From Neocallimastix lanati (nom. inval.) (Eukaryota > Neocallimastigomycota > Neocallimastigomycetes > Neocallimastigales > Neocallimastigaceae), in the NCBI GenBank assembly GCA_016946835.1, contig JACVTC010000277.1, forward strand, positions 12,501 through 64,761: a DNA stretch of 52,261 bases, read 5' to 3'. The notes under the pieces were generated by a model. It had not been told where the DNA came from, searched no databases, and saw only the letters and a list, made by a program, of their open reading frames with translations. Positions within the stretch are counted from its first letter, which is position 1; each line of letters starts with the position of its first letter. A program made the translations under genes and the position numbers. Below, piece after piece: positions 8,929-20,800 of this stretch.

Positions 8929-11900
8929 TTAAAGTAGTTCGCTGATCTCTTCACTGTAAGATTTTAATAAATTTATTAAACCTTTTCTTACATAATGATT
9001 ATAATAGTAATTACAATCTAACTTTGGTACAATAATATTTTTATCTTTGAGACTTTTTTCCTTTAAGTTATTATACAAATCTAAAGACATAATTTTATCA
9101 CCAAATAAATTCGAATCTTTACTAAAAGAAAAATTGGTGGTTTTTATAATAACATAGTTAATTTTTTCACCTACTTTATAATCAAGATTATACCTTTTAT
9201 GATTATTTATAAATAATAATACGTAATAGGATTTATTCTTATATTTTGGTCCAATGGATAAACGCATAATCAATTTTTCAAAAGGAACTTCACCAGCTAG
9301 TAATTCTTTTTTCATTTTAATGACTTTTTCTTTTATTAATTTTTTCGGATACTTATAAAGAATCATATATAAAAATATTTTGTAATAATCACGAATAAAA
9401 ATACACGTATTCTTTTTAATCAGATCTATACCCTTTATGTATAAAGTCGGTTTATCCTTATCAACTAAAATTCCAGAGTATTTCTTTTTCGAAATAATAA
9501 GCATTCGGGAAAAGGTATTTTCATATTTTAGATGCATCCCTTCTGGTAGTAGATTTGTCACGATATTGGATACCTCTTTGCACTCTTTAACAAATTTATC
9601 AGTATCAAAATGATCCAAATTATTATTTTGAACATTTTCATTATCATTAATAATGTTGTTGTTGTTATTGTTGCTATTGTTATTGTTGTTGTTGTTATTG
9701 TTGCTATTGTTATTGTTGTTGTTGTTATTGTTGCTATTGTTATTGTTGTTGTTGTTATTGTTGCTATTGTTATTGTTGTTGTTGTTATTGTTGCTATTGT
9801 TATTGTTGTTGTTGTTATTGTTGCTATTGTTATTGTTGTTGTTGTTATTGTTGCTATTGTTATTGTTGTTGTTGTTATTGTTGCTATTGTTATTGTTGTT
9901 GTTGTTATTGTTGCTATTGTTATTGTTGTTGTTGTTATTGTTGCTATTGTTATTGTTGTTGTTGTTATTGTTGCTATTGTTATTGTTGTTGTTGTTATTG
10001 TTGCTATTGTTATTGTTGTTGTTGTTATTGTTGCTATTGTTATTGTTGTTGTTGTTATTGTTGCTATTGTTATTGTTGTTGTTGTTATTGTTGCTATTGT
10101 TATTGTTGTTGTTGTTATTGTTGTTGTTAATGTTGTTTTCGTCGTTATTGATTTTATTGCTATTTTTATTTTGGCTATAATACATTTCAAAAAAACTTTT
10201 CTTCTCTTTTTTATATTCGATTAGGCAGGAATCCGTATCCCCATAGATGACATGAAATTTTGTTTTTTCTTGAATAATATTTATGGCTATATTTAAGTAA
10301 TTTCTTCCCATTCCGGTGGTACATTCTGCGCCAGGTAAAAATCTTAAGAATTTCAATGAGCTAGATCCAAGACATCCATAAATTGAGTTTGCTTGAATTT
10401 TCAATGCATATTGCCGCTTGTCGTAAATAATATAATCCGCACCAGAGGATTCCTTCATTAAATTTTTATATCGTACACGTTCTGATAAAAGCACTTTCAT
10501 CATCTGTGGTAGAATACCAATATGATTCTTAGTGTAATAATATACTTTATCACCAATATCTATTCGGTGATACGAATCTTTGGGATATTTATCAATCGTT
10601 GAACTATCTAATAATGTGGTGTAGCATATATTGTGAGTGATGATGACACTAGGATATAAACTTGTAAAATCTAGCATAGTGCAATAATCATACACACCTG
10701 ATTTGGGTTCAATTACCGTTGCTCCTTTATACCCTTGAATATTGGATTGATCTAAATCAATACATATATTATTGTCGTAAGAATATTTGTAAAGCAAATT
10801 GGAAAATGTTTTACTCTGCCCCGTTTTATAGACTTCGTCAATACGGATTCTTGATATTTTTGCTACTTCTAAAAGTTGAATCCACTGATGAGAAACATTA
10901 AATATATTCAATGTCAATATCGAATCCATAACACAGTATTTTGCCACTTTATGTAACGATTCTTCCGTATTCTCATAGATTAAATAAAACATTTCTTTAT
11001 AGGGCAAATCTATTTTATGTTTATTTAATAATTGCTCCGAAACATAATTTAAATTTGAGGATGGCAAATTTAAGGATTTAGCATACTTATATATATCAAC
11101 GGCTATACGACCCGGAATATATAATTCCACTTCATCGCCCATTAAATTATTGAATTGGGAAGGTTTATTTAAAATTCGACTAGCAGAGAATGGTGTCTCC
11201 TTCGTATCAATGCTCAAATACATGCCTGCTCTTTGTGCTAAATACTTATAATCAAATCCAAAAGTGTTAAATCCAATAATAATATCGGGATCAAATTTAC
11301 TTATTTGCTTAAAAAATTCACACAATAGTTCATATTCCGTAGATACATAGATCATTTCATATTCAAATTGTTCATCATTATTTTTACTTTCATCGAAATC
11401 TTTATTATTTTTATTCTTTTTATTATCTTCTATTCGTTTTATGAAATCTTCTATTTTCTCAAAGTTTTCATATTGATTTTTAACTTTCTTGTTCATAGGA
11501 AGATCCGTGTCTTTCTCAATTTTATTTAAAATATTTTTAAACTTATCAATTCTACTATGACCATCATCACTATAATTTGCATTTAAAATATTACTTAACC
11601 TATTAAATCGATTAACAATCCCTTCATCATAACTTCTTTTCTTTATTAAAATATTTTTGAATTTGTTAAATCTTTCATTTACCTCTGAATTATATGTATT
11701 ATTAGATTGATTAGGATTACAAATATTTTTATTGGTTTGAATAATTAAATTCTTATTTCTAAAATTTAAAGTTTCATCACTACTCTTTAACATGCGAATT
11801 ATTCTATCCAATTTTTCGTGATTTTCTTTAAATTTTTTAGCAACATTTTCTAAATCATGATTTCTAATATTATTTTCAATAATCTCTGGAACATCGTTTT

Positions 11901-12897
11901 CAACATTATTTTTATCCTTATTTTCAGCATTATCTTCAACATTATCCTCTACAAGCTTTTCTTCATTATTTTTAACATTGCTTTCAACATTACTTTCAGC
12001 ATTACATTCAACTTTACTTTCTATATTATTTTAAACATCAATTTCAACATTATCTTCAGTGTTCTCTTCAACCTTATCTTTCACGCTATCTTCAACCTTA
12101 TTAGTTATATTATTTTTGTTTTCTTTGTTAAATTTTTGGGCTTCATATTTTTTCATATCAATTTTAAAGATACTTTGCTCGATACATGCAGCTTTAAATG
12201 ATTGAAGATCCAAAAAAGGAAAAAAATTTGCATCAATTTCTTCAAATTCATTTTTATTGATGACATTAATATCATCATCAAATTTAACGCATATGGCAAT
12301 ACATTTTTTTTCGTTTTCATGATTAAATACAAGGCTAATAGTTGATATATAATCTTCAAATATATATCGATTAGGAAATGATTCGAAATCATGAGACATA
12401 CATTCAATATCAAAAGATAAAATAGAAGGAGATGGATAGCTATTAATTTCAACAGATTTTATATTTTTATATTGAACGATATACTCTTCATCAAAGGTAG
12501 TATACTTCTCATTGGAATTTAACTCCCAGTGTTCCATTTCTATCCATCCTATTGTATTTAAATTACATTCAGCCAGAAACGCTGAAATTATATCCACATT
12601 TAATATTGACGAATAATAAGAAGAATATTCGGAATAATTAGGGAACATGACTTTAAAGATAATTTTATTACCTTCTAAATAATGTCTTAAAAGTTTTCTT
12701 GAAAGTACTTCTTTGTTGTTTCTTGAATTGCCATTGAATTTGAAGTCACGATATTGTGAAAATTTGTATAAAGGATAATTATCTATAATAATTGATACTT
12801 TGTCATTTCTAATATTACTATATCCAAATCCTATAATAACTGGGGAATTGTTTTTTATTAGCAATTCCCAATTATAAATGAATATTATTTTATTCAT
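8929..12897 (-). pseudogene. Family B DNA polymerase with one in-frame stop
   Basis: Replicative DNA polymerase of the NCLDV type, read as two ORFs in one frame (12031-12897 and 8929-11811) separated by a single TAA at 12031-12033. Numbered from the upstream ATG, Exo I (D-I-E) has D163/E165, Exo II (N-T-F-G-F-D-Y) D549, Exo III (Y-C-V-M-D) D658, motif A DFTSLYPS starts at D743, motif B KIQANSIYG is near 830-838, motif C YGDTDS near 885-890, and KKKY follows the repeat insert. The stop lies in a Glu/Asn/Val-rich insertion between Exo I and Exo II, which are about 386 residues apart, far more than usual. A second insertion of Asn-Ser repeats (about 928-1081) follows motif C. All catalytic residues are intact, so the lesion is recent, an error, or read through. 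Copy B carries the same stop. Confidence 0.92.
9654..10113 (-). repeat. 30-bp in-frame minisatellite encoding N9S repeats
   Basis: Fifteen essentially perfect 30-bp units inside the DNA polymerase gene. On the coding strand each unit encodes nine Asn and one Ser. The array keeps the frame and sits in the palm domain just after catalytic motif C. Open frames in the other five readings (poly-Leu, poly-Thr/Ile, poly-Val) are by-products. Copy B has the same 15 units. Confidence 0.95.
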
Positions 12898-13068
12898 TTG
12901 TTTTTTATTTTAAAAATATTAAAAAATTATACATATATATGTTAGAGTTAAATATTTTCTTATATTAACTACTAATACCAATCTATATAGATAATATAGA
13001 TTTATAATTTTTTTTTGAATTTTAAATATTCTTTGAAAAAGCAGAGATAATTATTATCTCTTTATTTT

Positions 13069-13524
13069 TTATCGTTCTGTATCAAAATCAATAATGAAAT
13101 TATCGTATATAATTATATTATAAGTAATGTTATAGCGTTGTATATCCATATAATAATCTTCATAATTATTATTATATTCTTTAATAAAATCTTTTAATAA
13201 ATTTTTAACTATTTCTACCTGTTTTTCATTTGATACAAAATTTTCTGAAAAATTTTGGAAATAATATTTTCTAATTATGAAGATCATATATAACATAGGT
13301 ATATTTAATTTGGTAAATCTTTTTTCGATTATCTCATTAAACTTCCTATTGAATATATGAAGATTTATAAATTTAATAAAATCGGATATAAATACAGTAT
13401 TACTAAACGTTCCTGTAACACTATTACTTAAATTATGTTTAATTTTTTGAATTAATGTTTGCTGAGAATTATAACTCTTTCCTTTTACTTGGTTTATTAT
13501 ATTCTTATTTTTATCTTTAAGCAT
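13069..13524 (-). CDS. 151-aa viral protein of unknown function
   Basis: Intact ORF immediately upstream of the DNA polymerase on the same strand (171 bp apart). I do not recognise it. It is basic and mostly helical, with a Lys/Asn/Gln-rich first third and aromatic-rich later parts ending in an acidic tail (residues near D-F-D-T-E-R). It has no cysteine motif, signal peptide or membrane span. Its place next to the polymerase suggests a replication accessory role, which is only a guess. An identical copy lies at 39059-39514, supporting it as a real gene of the element. Confidence 0.6.
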   Translation of the reverse strand: MLKDKNKNIINQVKGKSYNSQQTLIQKIKHNLSNSVTGTFSNTVFISDFIKFINLHIFNRKFNEIIEKRFTKLNIPMLYMIFIIRKYYFQNFSENFVSNEKQVEIVKNLLKDFIKEYNNNYEDYYMDIQRYNITYNIIIYDNFIIDFDTER

Positions 13525-14121
13525 TACTGATTACGAAAATTTTTAAAATATAAAAAAATTTTTTATATAGAATTCCTTTTCTTATGGATATATATATTCA
13601 AATAGGTTTTATTTTTATCGTTATATCGCTTATATAATTTTTGATATTATGTAAAATTCTTTTTTATCATTTTAAATATCTTAATATTTCAAACATTATA
13701 GATTACTAAACAATATTATATCATATAATAAATTATAGTTTAGTATATTATAATAAAGATTTAATTTACCATATTACGAAATCCGAATAAAAAAACAAAA
13801 AATTTAAAATTTATATTTAATATTCATTTCAAATATCCTTGATTATAATAAAATACAATAATTTATTTAAAACAGGATAGTAAATAAATAAATTTTATTT
13901 ATATACATATTTTATTAGAAAACACTAATTTTATTTTTCAAAAAAAAAAAAGAAATAAAAATGGTTATAACAACATTAGTAAATTTTAATGAAACAATTG
14001 ATTTTTATTAATTGATATAAAGACAAAATAAATTTAATAAAACAATTGATTTATTATTCATTAAAATATAAAGTCAAACTATATTTATTTATTATAGGAT
14101 AAAAAAAATATTAAAATAAAA
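13525..14121. other. Divergent AT-rich promoter region
   Basis: Separates the minus-strand 151-aa gene from the plus-strand 196-aa gene, so both promoters should be here. A near-repeat 'aaacaattgattttta' / 'aaacaattgatttatta' occurs at about 13992-14007 and 14040-14056. An A run (13940-13951) differs by one base between copies. No gene is seen. Confidence 0.45.
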
Positions 14122-14712
14122 ATGTCTGAGGTGGTTAAAAATTTATCTCAAAAAAGATATGATGAATTACGTCGTAATGTTATTATTGATGCTATTGACA
14201 TTGTTTTCAATACTATTTCAAATCAAGTAAAAATAGATAATAAGGATAAATCTTTTACAGTTAGAAAACTAACAAATAGTATCGAATTAATTTATGATTT
14301 AAGTAGTCAAGAAAATAACGATAAAATTCCTTCGGAAATCATTAAATCAATAAAACCACGAATAAGTCATAAATTAAACAATACATTTTGTTATAAATTA
14401 CCGTCTAAAAACGAAAATACAAACCTCGGAAAGGAAAGTAAAAATTCTTCTATTGTATTTTCACCATTTATTCAAAATGCTATTGAAGTTTCCCAAAATG
14501 ATATGAAAATGGATGTACAATTACCAAAATCTCTTGAACATTATCATTTCTTTGTTTTTCCTTTAAATATGGATGGAAAAGAGTATATTATCACTTATGC
14601 AGAAGAAAATAAATATAGTAAACGTGAAATCATTGAAATATTACATAATAATGTATCAGTAGATAAAAATATCCTTTCTAAAGAATTAAAAGAAAAATAT
14701 TATTTTAATTAA
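14122..14712 (+). CDS. 196-aa viral protein of unknown function
   Basis: Intact ORF 335 bp upstream of the D5-like helicase on the same strand. I do not recognise the family. The N-terminal 70 residues look helical and charged, the middle (about 80-130) is Ser/Asn/Lys-rich and probably flexible, and the C-terminus contains a compact segment rich in aromatics and His (around EHYHFFVFPLNMDGKEY) followed by an amphipathic helix. A small RNA polymerase subunit or transcription factor is possible given the neighbours, but no diagnostic motif is present. An identical copy lies at 40111-40701, which supports coding status. Confidence 0.6.
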   Translation: MSEVVKNLSQKRYDELRRNVIIDAIDIVFNTISNQVKIDNKDKSFTVRKLTNSIELIYDLSSQENNDKIPSEIIKSIKPRISHKLNNTFCYKLPSKNENTNLGKESKNSSIVFSPFIQNAIEVSQNDMKMDVQLPKSLEHYHFFVFPLNMDGKEYIITYAEENKYSKREIIEILHNNVSVDKNILSKELKEKYYFN

Positions 14713-15047
14713 AATGTAAATAAATAGCTAGATAATGGGATAAATATATAAGTAAATATTTTTTTTAAAATCTTTTTTGAAAACTTTAAATCACAAAAAT
14801 TTTTAAATATTTATTAAAAAAATATTTTATATTGATATATAACCATTATTGGATAATTGAATGATTATTTCTCTTTTAATAAGTCATTATTTTATAATTA
14901 AGAAATTAAAAATTTTTTTTTTTTAAAAATAATTATACACACATAGAAAATATTAATATTAACAATTAAAATGATTTAATTTCTTTTAAAATGAAAAAAT
15001 AATTAATATATAAATCTACAAATTTTTTAAATAGTTAAGTAAAAAAT
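14713..15047. other. AT-rich intergenic upstream of the helicase
   Basis: Spacer of about 335 bp between two plus-strand genes, presumably containing the helicase promoter. It is A/T runs only; no repeat or defined motif stands out. Confidence 0.5.
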
Positions 15048-17009
15048 ATGATTTTAGTAAAAACGAAAGAATCAGAAATTACAAATAATTATCATCCAAT
15101 TATTTACTTATTAATTATACTTTTAAAGCAAAATAAGGATAAACATACAAAATGTTATCGTATGTTGAAAAAATATCTTGAAAATTATGATATCAAATTA
15201 AGTGATATTGAAAATATTAATATTCAATTAGAAAATAACGAAATAGAACATTCAAATAATTACAATAACATTTATAATAATAATAATAATAATAATGCTT
15301 ATAATAATAATGAATATAATAATGGTATTCATAATGATAATGACAATAATAATGGCAGTGATAATGAAAGCAGTGACTCAGAAGAATACAATTTTGATGA
15401 AATAAATATTAATGATCTTAATTCTGTTTTGAAAAATTTAGAAATTAGTAAAATAAATCAGTCATCAAATCAAGAAGCAGATTATAAATATGATATTATT
15501 GATATTATTTATCAATGCATGGAAGACTATGGTTCAATGGTAGTTGATAAAGCACGATTAATCACTATTAAAAATTATTATAGTAAATCATCTTTAACGT
15601 CTCAGATTATTTTTAACATATTTATTGTGTTATACTTAGGATATTTAGTATTTAGTGAAGATGTATGGTATAAATTTTCATACAGTCGTCATGGATGGGA
15701 AATCATAAGTGCTTATGATCTCGCCAAAGAAATCAATATGGGATTAGTAAATAAGCTTACCAAGTTGTGTAATGAATGCAAATTTAAATTGGAAAATTTA
15801 CCTACGAAATTATTTTCGTTTATGAGTGGTCATTCGGTTACATTTAAAAATTTATATCAGTTAGAAACCTTCTTCTACTTGGACAATTTTATTTCTCGAA
15901 TGGATAAAAGTAAAGTTTTAAGATTTGAAGATTGTGTTTATGATTTCACCATCAATAAACCACGACCAGGAATGCCAAAAGACTTTTGTCTTAAATCTAC
16001 CAATTATAATTTTCACTCTGAAAATAAGAATAAAGTAAAAGAAGTGAAAGAATTTTTTGAAGATATTTTTGTCGACAAGGAATTGATACAGTATGTATTA
16101 AAAATTTTAGCTTCCACCCTTACTTACGGTAATAAATTGCGTGCCATTGTATTTTTTATTGGATCGGGTAGAAACGGTAAGACTACGCTTACTAACATGT
16201 TACGTCTTTCACTAGGAGATTATGCTGCAACGCCAAATGTTTCTTTATTTTTAGGAAAATCGGTTAGTGCTGATAAACCAAGTCCACAAATGGTAGATCT
16301 TAATTGTGCAAGAGTGGCCATATGTGAAGAACCAGATGCTCGTAGTATTGCTATTACAGGTGATACTAAAGCTATAACCGGTAATGTAGGCTTTATTAAA
16401 ACCCGAACCTTGTATAAGGATGTTCAAGCAGTATCTGTTGATTTACTACCCATTATTAATACAAATGACAAATTGACAATATCTAACTTAGATAATGCTT
16501 TGATTGATCGTATTCTTGTTATCCCTTTCACCCAACGATTCATAAATAAGATGAATATATCTGTCTTATCTTCAACTCAAAATATCAATAACCCTTCAAT
16601 AAAAAGAGCTAATACAAGATGGCAAGGTTCTCGAGTTCAAGGTTATGCTGAAGCTTTAATACATTTACTTATTGAAAATTATCAAGAGGATTACACCTCC
16701 CTAGAAATTCCTGAATCTGTGGTTAATGCAACCAAAAGTTTTATTATGCGTAGTGACCATATTGCTAGATTTTTGGAAAAGAATATTGTTGATAAAAATG
16801 ACAATCATGCTATTCCAATTGATGAACTTTACACCGTTTATAAGAATTGGTTTAAGTAATACGTATCCACTCGTTCCGTATTTTATAGTTTGGAAGATTT
16901 TCGTATGGATTTAATTAAATATAGTATTCGTATCAAAAATTTATCCTCAAATTCGGATTCGGATTCTAAGAAAACCGTTGAATCCATTATTGGATACAGA
17001 TTTATTTAA
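15048..17009 (+). pseudogene. D5-like SF3 helicase with in-frame stop near the C-terminus
   Basis: Replication helicase of the poxvirus D5/asfarvirus C962R family. An Asn/Asp-rich N-terminal stretch (about 60-125) precedes a D5_N-like region (VWYKFS...HGWE, about 205-225) and the SF3 ATPase core: Walker A GSGRNGKTT at 372-380, Walker B with E-E near 423-426, and motif C INTND near 469-473. The first ORF ends at codon 603 (TAA, 16857-16859). The frame then stays open for 49 further codons to 17009, with a sequence that continues the D5 C-terminal domain, so the real protein was about 650 aa. The archaeo-eukaryotic primase domain usual at the N-terminus of D5 proteins is not visible. A C-to-T change in a Gln codon would explain the stop. 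Copy B has the same stop. Confidence 0.88.
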
Positions 17010-17847
17010 TTATATTAAAAATAAAATAATAGATGATAATGTTAATTTCTTTCATTCCTTTAATATATATAATTTAAACTAATATTTGCATATATTTATT
17101 TTATATATAAATTTAAACAAGGAAAAAAAATTATATAATTATATTTATATTTATTTATAATTTAAGAATATATTGTTAAAAATTATTATTTTATTAATTA
17201 TTATAAAAATAGTTTTAAAAAATTTAAAAAATTTATAATTAGTATAGTTATTTTATTAAAAATGGTAATATAAATATTTTATTTTATTTTATATAATGAA
17301 ATATAATAATTTTATTCAATGATATTTATTATTCTATTAAATGATATTTGTAAAATTGTTCTTTTCATTAAAAGTTTTTATTACTGAAAAAATTATTAAA
17401 TTATTATATTTATATAATACAATTTTAATAGTATATTTAATTTTATTTATTTCTATTTCATATTTCTTATATAAATATTAATATTGATTAAATCATTCAT
17501 TTAATGTTTTACATCAAGTTTTACTGAGTTTATTTTTTAAAATTTTAAAAAAATATAAATTACTAAAATTACGAATCAATAATAAAAATAAAGTAAAAAT
17601 ATTTAAATTCAAATTCATACACATTTAATTTTAATAAAATAAAAATTGATTTTAAAAATTATTTTTATATAAGTAATGATATATATTATTCAACTATTTT
17701 TTTTAAAATTTTATTTATTAATATTTTTTTTTTATTTAATATAATATTATATAATAATTTTTTATTTATATTAAATTTACAAATGTATTTATAATTTTTT
17801 TTATAATTATTTAATTGAATTATATTTTTTTTTCTTTTTATATTATT
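17010..17847. other. AT-rich intergenic between convergent genes
   Basis: Long spacer between the 3' ends of the helicase (+) and RPB2 (-). The repeated phrase aatgatatttattattctatt / aatgatatttgtaaa near 17318-17355 is the only structure noticed. The single substitution I found between copies (17526 G versus 43515 A) is here. Confidence 0.5.
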
Positions 17848-20800
17848 TTATTCATAAATTGAAGCACGTACTCCAATTGAATCTAAATAAGAATTCATAA
17901 TATTAAAACTATTTGAAACGTTTAAAATAGTAGTTGGTGTATTAAAGCAAGTGCTTAAAGTATTTACAGAATGACATATTTCACAATATCGAATATCTAT
18001 AGCATCGGTATTATTTTTAAACATATCTTGTATTATAGCATTAGTACCATGTGCTACTAAGGCATCCTTTTCCATTTCACCAATTCTTAATCCACCATTA
18101 CGAGATTTTCCTTCAGTAGGTTGTTTACTAATAGAATTAACATTTCCTGTGGTACGATAAAACATTTTTTCTTGAACTTGATGTTGTAAAGCAGTGTAGT
18201 AACAAACTCCAACAAATGCATTTCCAATAGATTTACCGGAAATTGGATCGACCATCTCTTCTAATATTGGAATATCACTTTCAAAGAATTTGGATTCAAA
18301 CGAACGTAAATCTTCGCTTTCTATAGAAGCATCAAAATACGTTCCAAATCTTTGTGGATCCATAATCATACATTTACCAACATACATTTCAATTAAATGA
18401 CCTACCGTCATTCTTGAAGGAAAAGCATGTGGATTTACAATGATATCAGGAATTACACCATATTTTGTTCTTGGCATCATTTCTTCTAGTAATATCGAAC
18501 CAATCACACCCTTCTGAGCATATCGACTTGAGAATTTATCACCTTGTTGTGGTTGATATAAATGTCGAACTTTTACACAGCAATAGCATACATCATCCTC
18601 AATATATCTGGTACAATGATCCACAATCACAGGTTTTCTGAAAATATTTTCTACATCAGTTACTTTATTTGAAATCACATCATATATACGAAATAGTGGT
18701 TCATTGACATTGTGAGGATTATAAGCAATTTTTGTATTTGGTTTTGGTAAGCCATCTTTATAGTTTAAATTAATGTTGATTAATATTTCCCTTTTAATGT
18801 TATAGGATAAGTATTGATATCGATATTTAATATTATTAAATAATCCATCTTTAATACTTTTATCATTAAATATTAAACTATCCTCTTGATTGTTGCCATA
18901 TGCCATGATAGCCACAATGGCATTTTGACCTCCGAATCTGTGGTACGTATTTCCTGTAGTCACCAGAAGTGAATCATCACTTTCAATAGTAATATTTGAC
19001 AAGTCAGCGAGACGGTTTCTAAATTCATTATTATTTAAAGTTAAATTTTTATCAAATTTAATATTTTCCGAATTCTCTTTCTTCCCATCCATCATTTCGG
19101 AGTTATTTTCATGATCACTATTCTTACTTGAATTTTCTTCAATAGAATTATCCAAAAATTCTAAATTCGAAAATAATTCTCTCATATTAATATTATCTTT
19201 ATTGAGTAAAAAATCTAAGGACTTATAATGACACAGTCTTCTTGATAAAATATATTCTAGCTTTGTCATACAAAATGGCCTTTGTGCATTAATTAGTCTT
19301 CTAGAATTATCATTGTATTTAAAGATGGTGCTGTCATTCGACATACACTGCTTTGTCATTCCAGCTTGAAATGTGAGTCTTGGTACATGATTATTTCCAG
19401 GAAATGGCGATAACGCACTAATTAAACCAAAAATAAAATTTGGATCAAGTTCTTCGTATTGATAATTGATATTTATTTTATTTTCAGAAATTTCAACAAG
19501 TCTTATGCCAATTTCTTTTCCGTTTTTCTTTATTCTAATTGGTCGAAACATTCTTCCTTCATCCGTAAATAAATAATAACTGATGTTATCAAAAACACAA
19601 CTTATATAAGGATATTTCAATTTTAATACTTTATAAGTATAGTCTACTAAATCGGTGGTAGTGAATCCGATAAAACGTGTATTCAATAATACTGGATATT
19701 TTTTTCCAGTTTTTAAAGTTTTTCTTTTTTCATTAGGACTATTAGAATTACTAGTGTCACTATCACAATAATCATCATCTCCATATTCAGAGTTACTTTG
19801 ACTATTATCATTACTTTTATTTTCAGTGTTACTTTGGCTATTATCATTAATATTTTCATCTGAATTACTATTACTATTATCGTCATCTTTTTTATCTTGA
19901 GTTGTAGCATCATATATTTCATTATACTTGAATAAAAAGGGTTCAAGAATTTTTTCATCAATAGTAAAATCTGGCCCGATTAATACAGATAATCCAAAAT
20001 ATTTTACAAAGCCTACATCTTTGGATTCAGGAGTTTCAAATGGACAAAAATAACCGTAATCATAAGACATACGGAGTTGAGAATTATCACTCTCTGTGTT
20101 GATGGGAATTTGAACTCTTCGTAAATGGGAAAGTTTATCATAGTAAGAACGCTTACTTAATGTTTGCACAGAAATAGCTTCATATTCTCGGAAATAAGAA
20201 CGAACTTTTCCAGATTTTACATTTCCGTACAATTTTATATTTAAATTTCTAATGAACTTATCCAGTGGTAATTTTTTATTTTCCAAAGTAAAATATTTTA
20301 TGCTACGATATAAGGAATAAGGAAAGGTATCAATACGACTGTTATAATATTGATCATTTCCTTCATTATGGAATAATGATCTTGCCATTGCCAAATAAGT
20401 ATAGAATTTAGTAGTTTTATCATCATATGACGAATCATTTGATGATGACTCATTGCAATGTAAGTAGTCTGGAGTAAAGTAGCTATCGATCATTCTATCG
20501 ACCATGGATAATATTTTATTATGACTTTCGGAACGACGAGCTATAATAGAATGTAATGTTTCTTCAGGAAATGAATCCGGAATAATAATATTAATATCTT
20601 TAGGTAAATTTTCACCAATCACCACCGATACGATTATATTTTTAATTTCATCCAAGGAAAGCGAAGGATTCAAATGATGAAGAATATACACCGATGATAT
20701 ACTTTGTCTTTCATGCGATTTAATTCCTTTTATACGTAATTCTTGGAAAAATAACGAATAATAAACTCTAATATCTAATAAGGTATATCTTTTCATATTA

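Larger units (their letters stand above)
1484..18505. repeat. Large direct duplication, copy A segment
   Basis: This segment recurs at 27474-44494 in the same orientation, shifted by 25989-25990 bp. All shared ORFs encode the same protein in both copies. Differences I noticed are G at 17526 versus A at 43515, a T run of 21 versus 22 (2853-2873), an A run of 12 versus 11 (13940-13951), and 6 versus about 11 units of the 34-bp minisatellite. Homology ends abruptly at 18505/44494, where copy B joins host DNA. Confidence 0.95.

Noticed and set aside
9558-10224. Poly-Leu, Val/Ile and Thr/Ile ORFs overlapping the polymerase gene on both strands
   Set aside because: They are readings of the N9S minisatellite in other frames; only the polymerase frame has flanking conserved motifs.
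12031-12033. Alternative genetic code (stop codons read as amino acids)
   Set aside because: The three viral stops would need at least two different reassignments (Gln-like TAA and Trp-like TAG), and the clean genes end in ordinary stops, so isolated lesions or readthrough are simpler.
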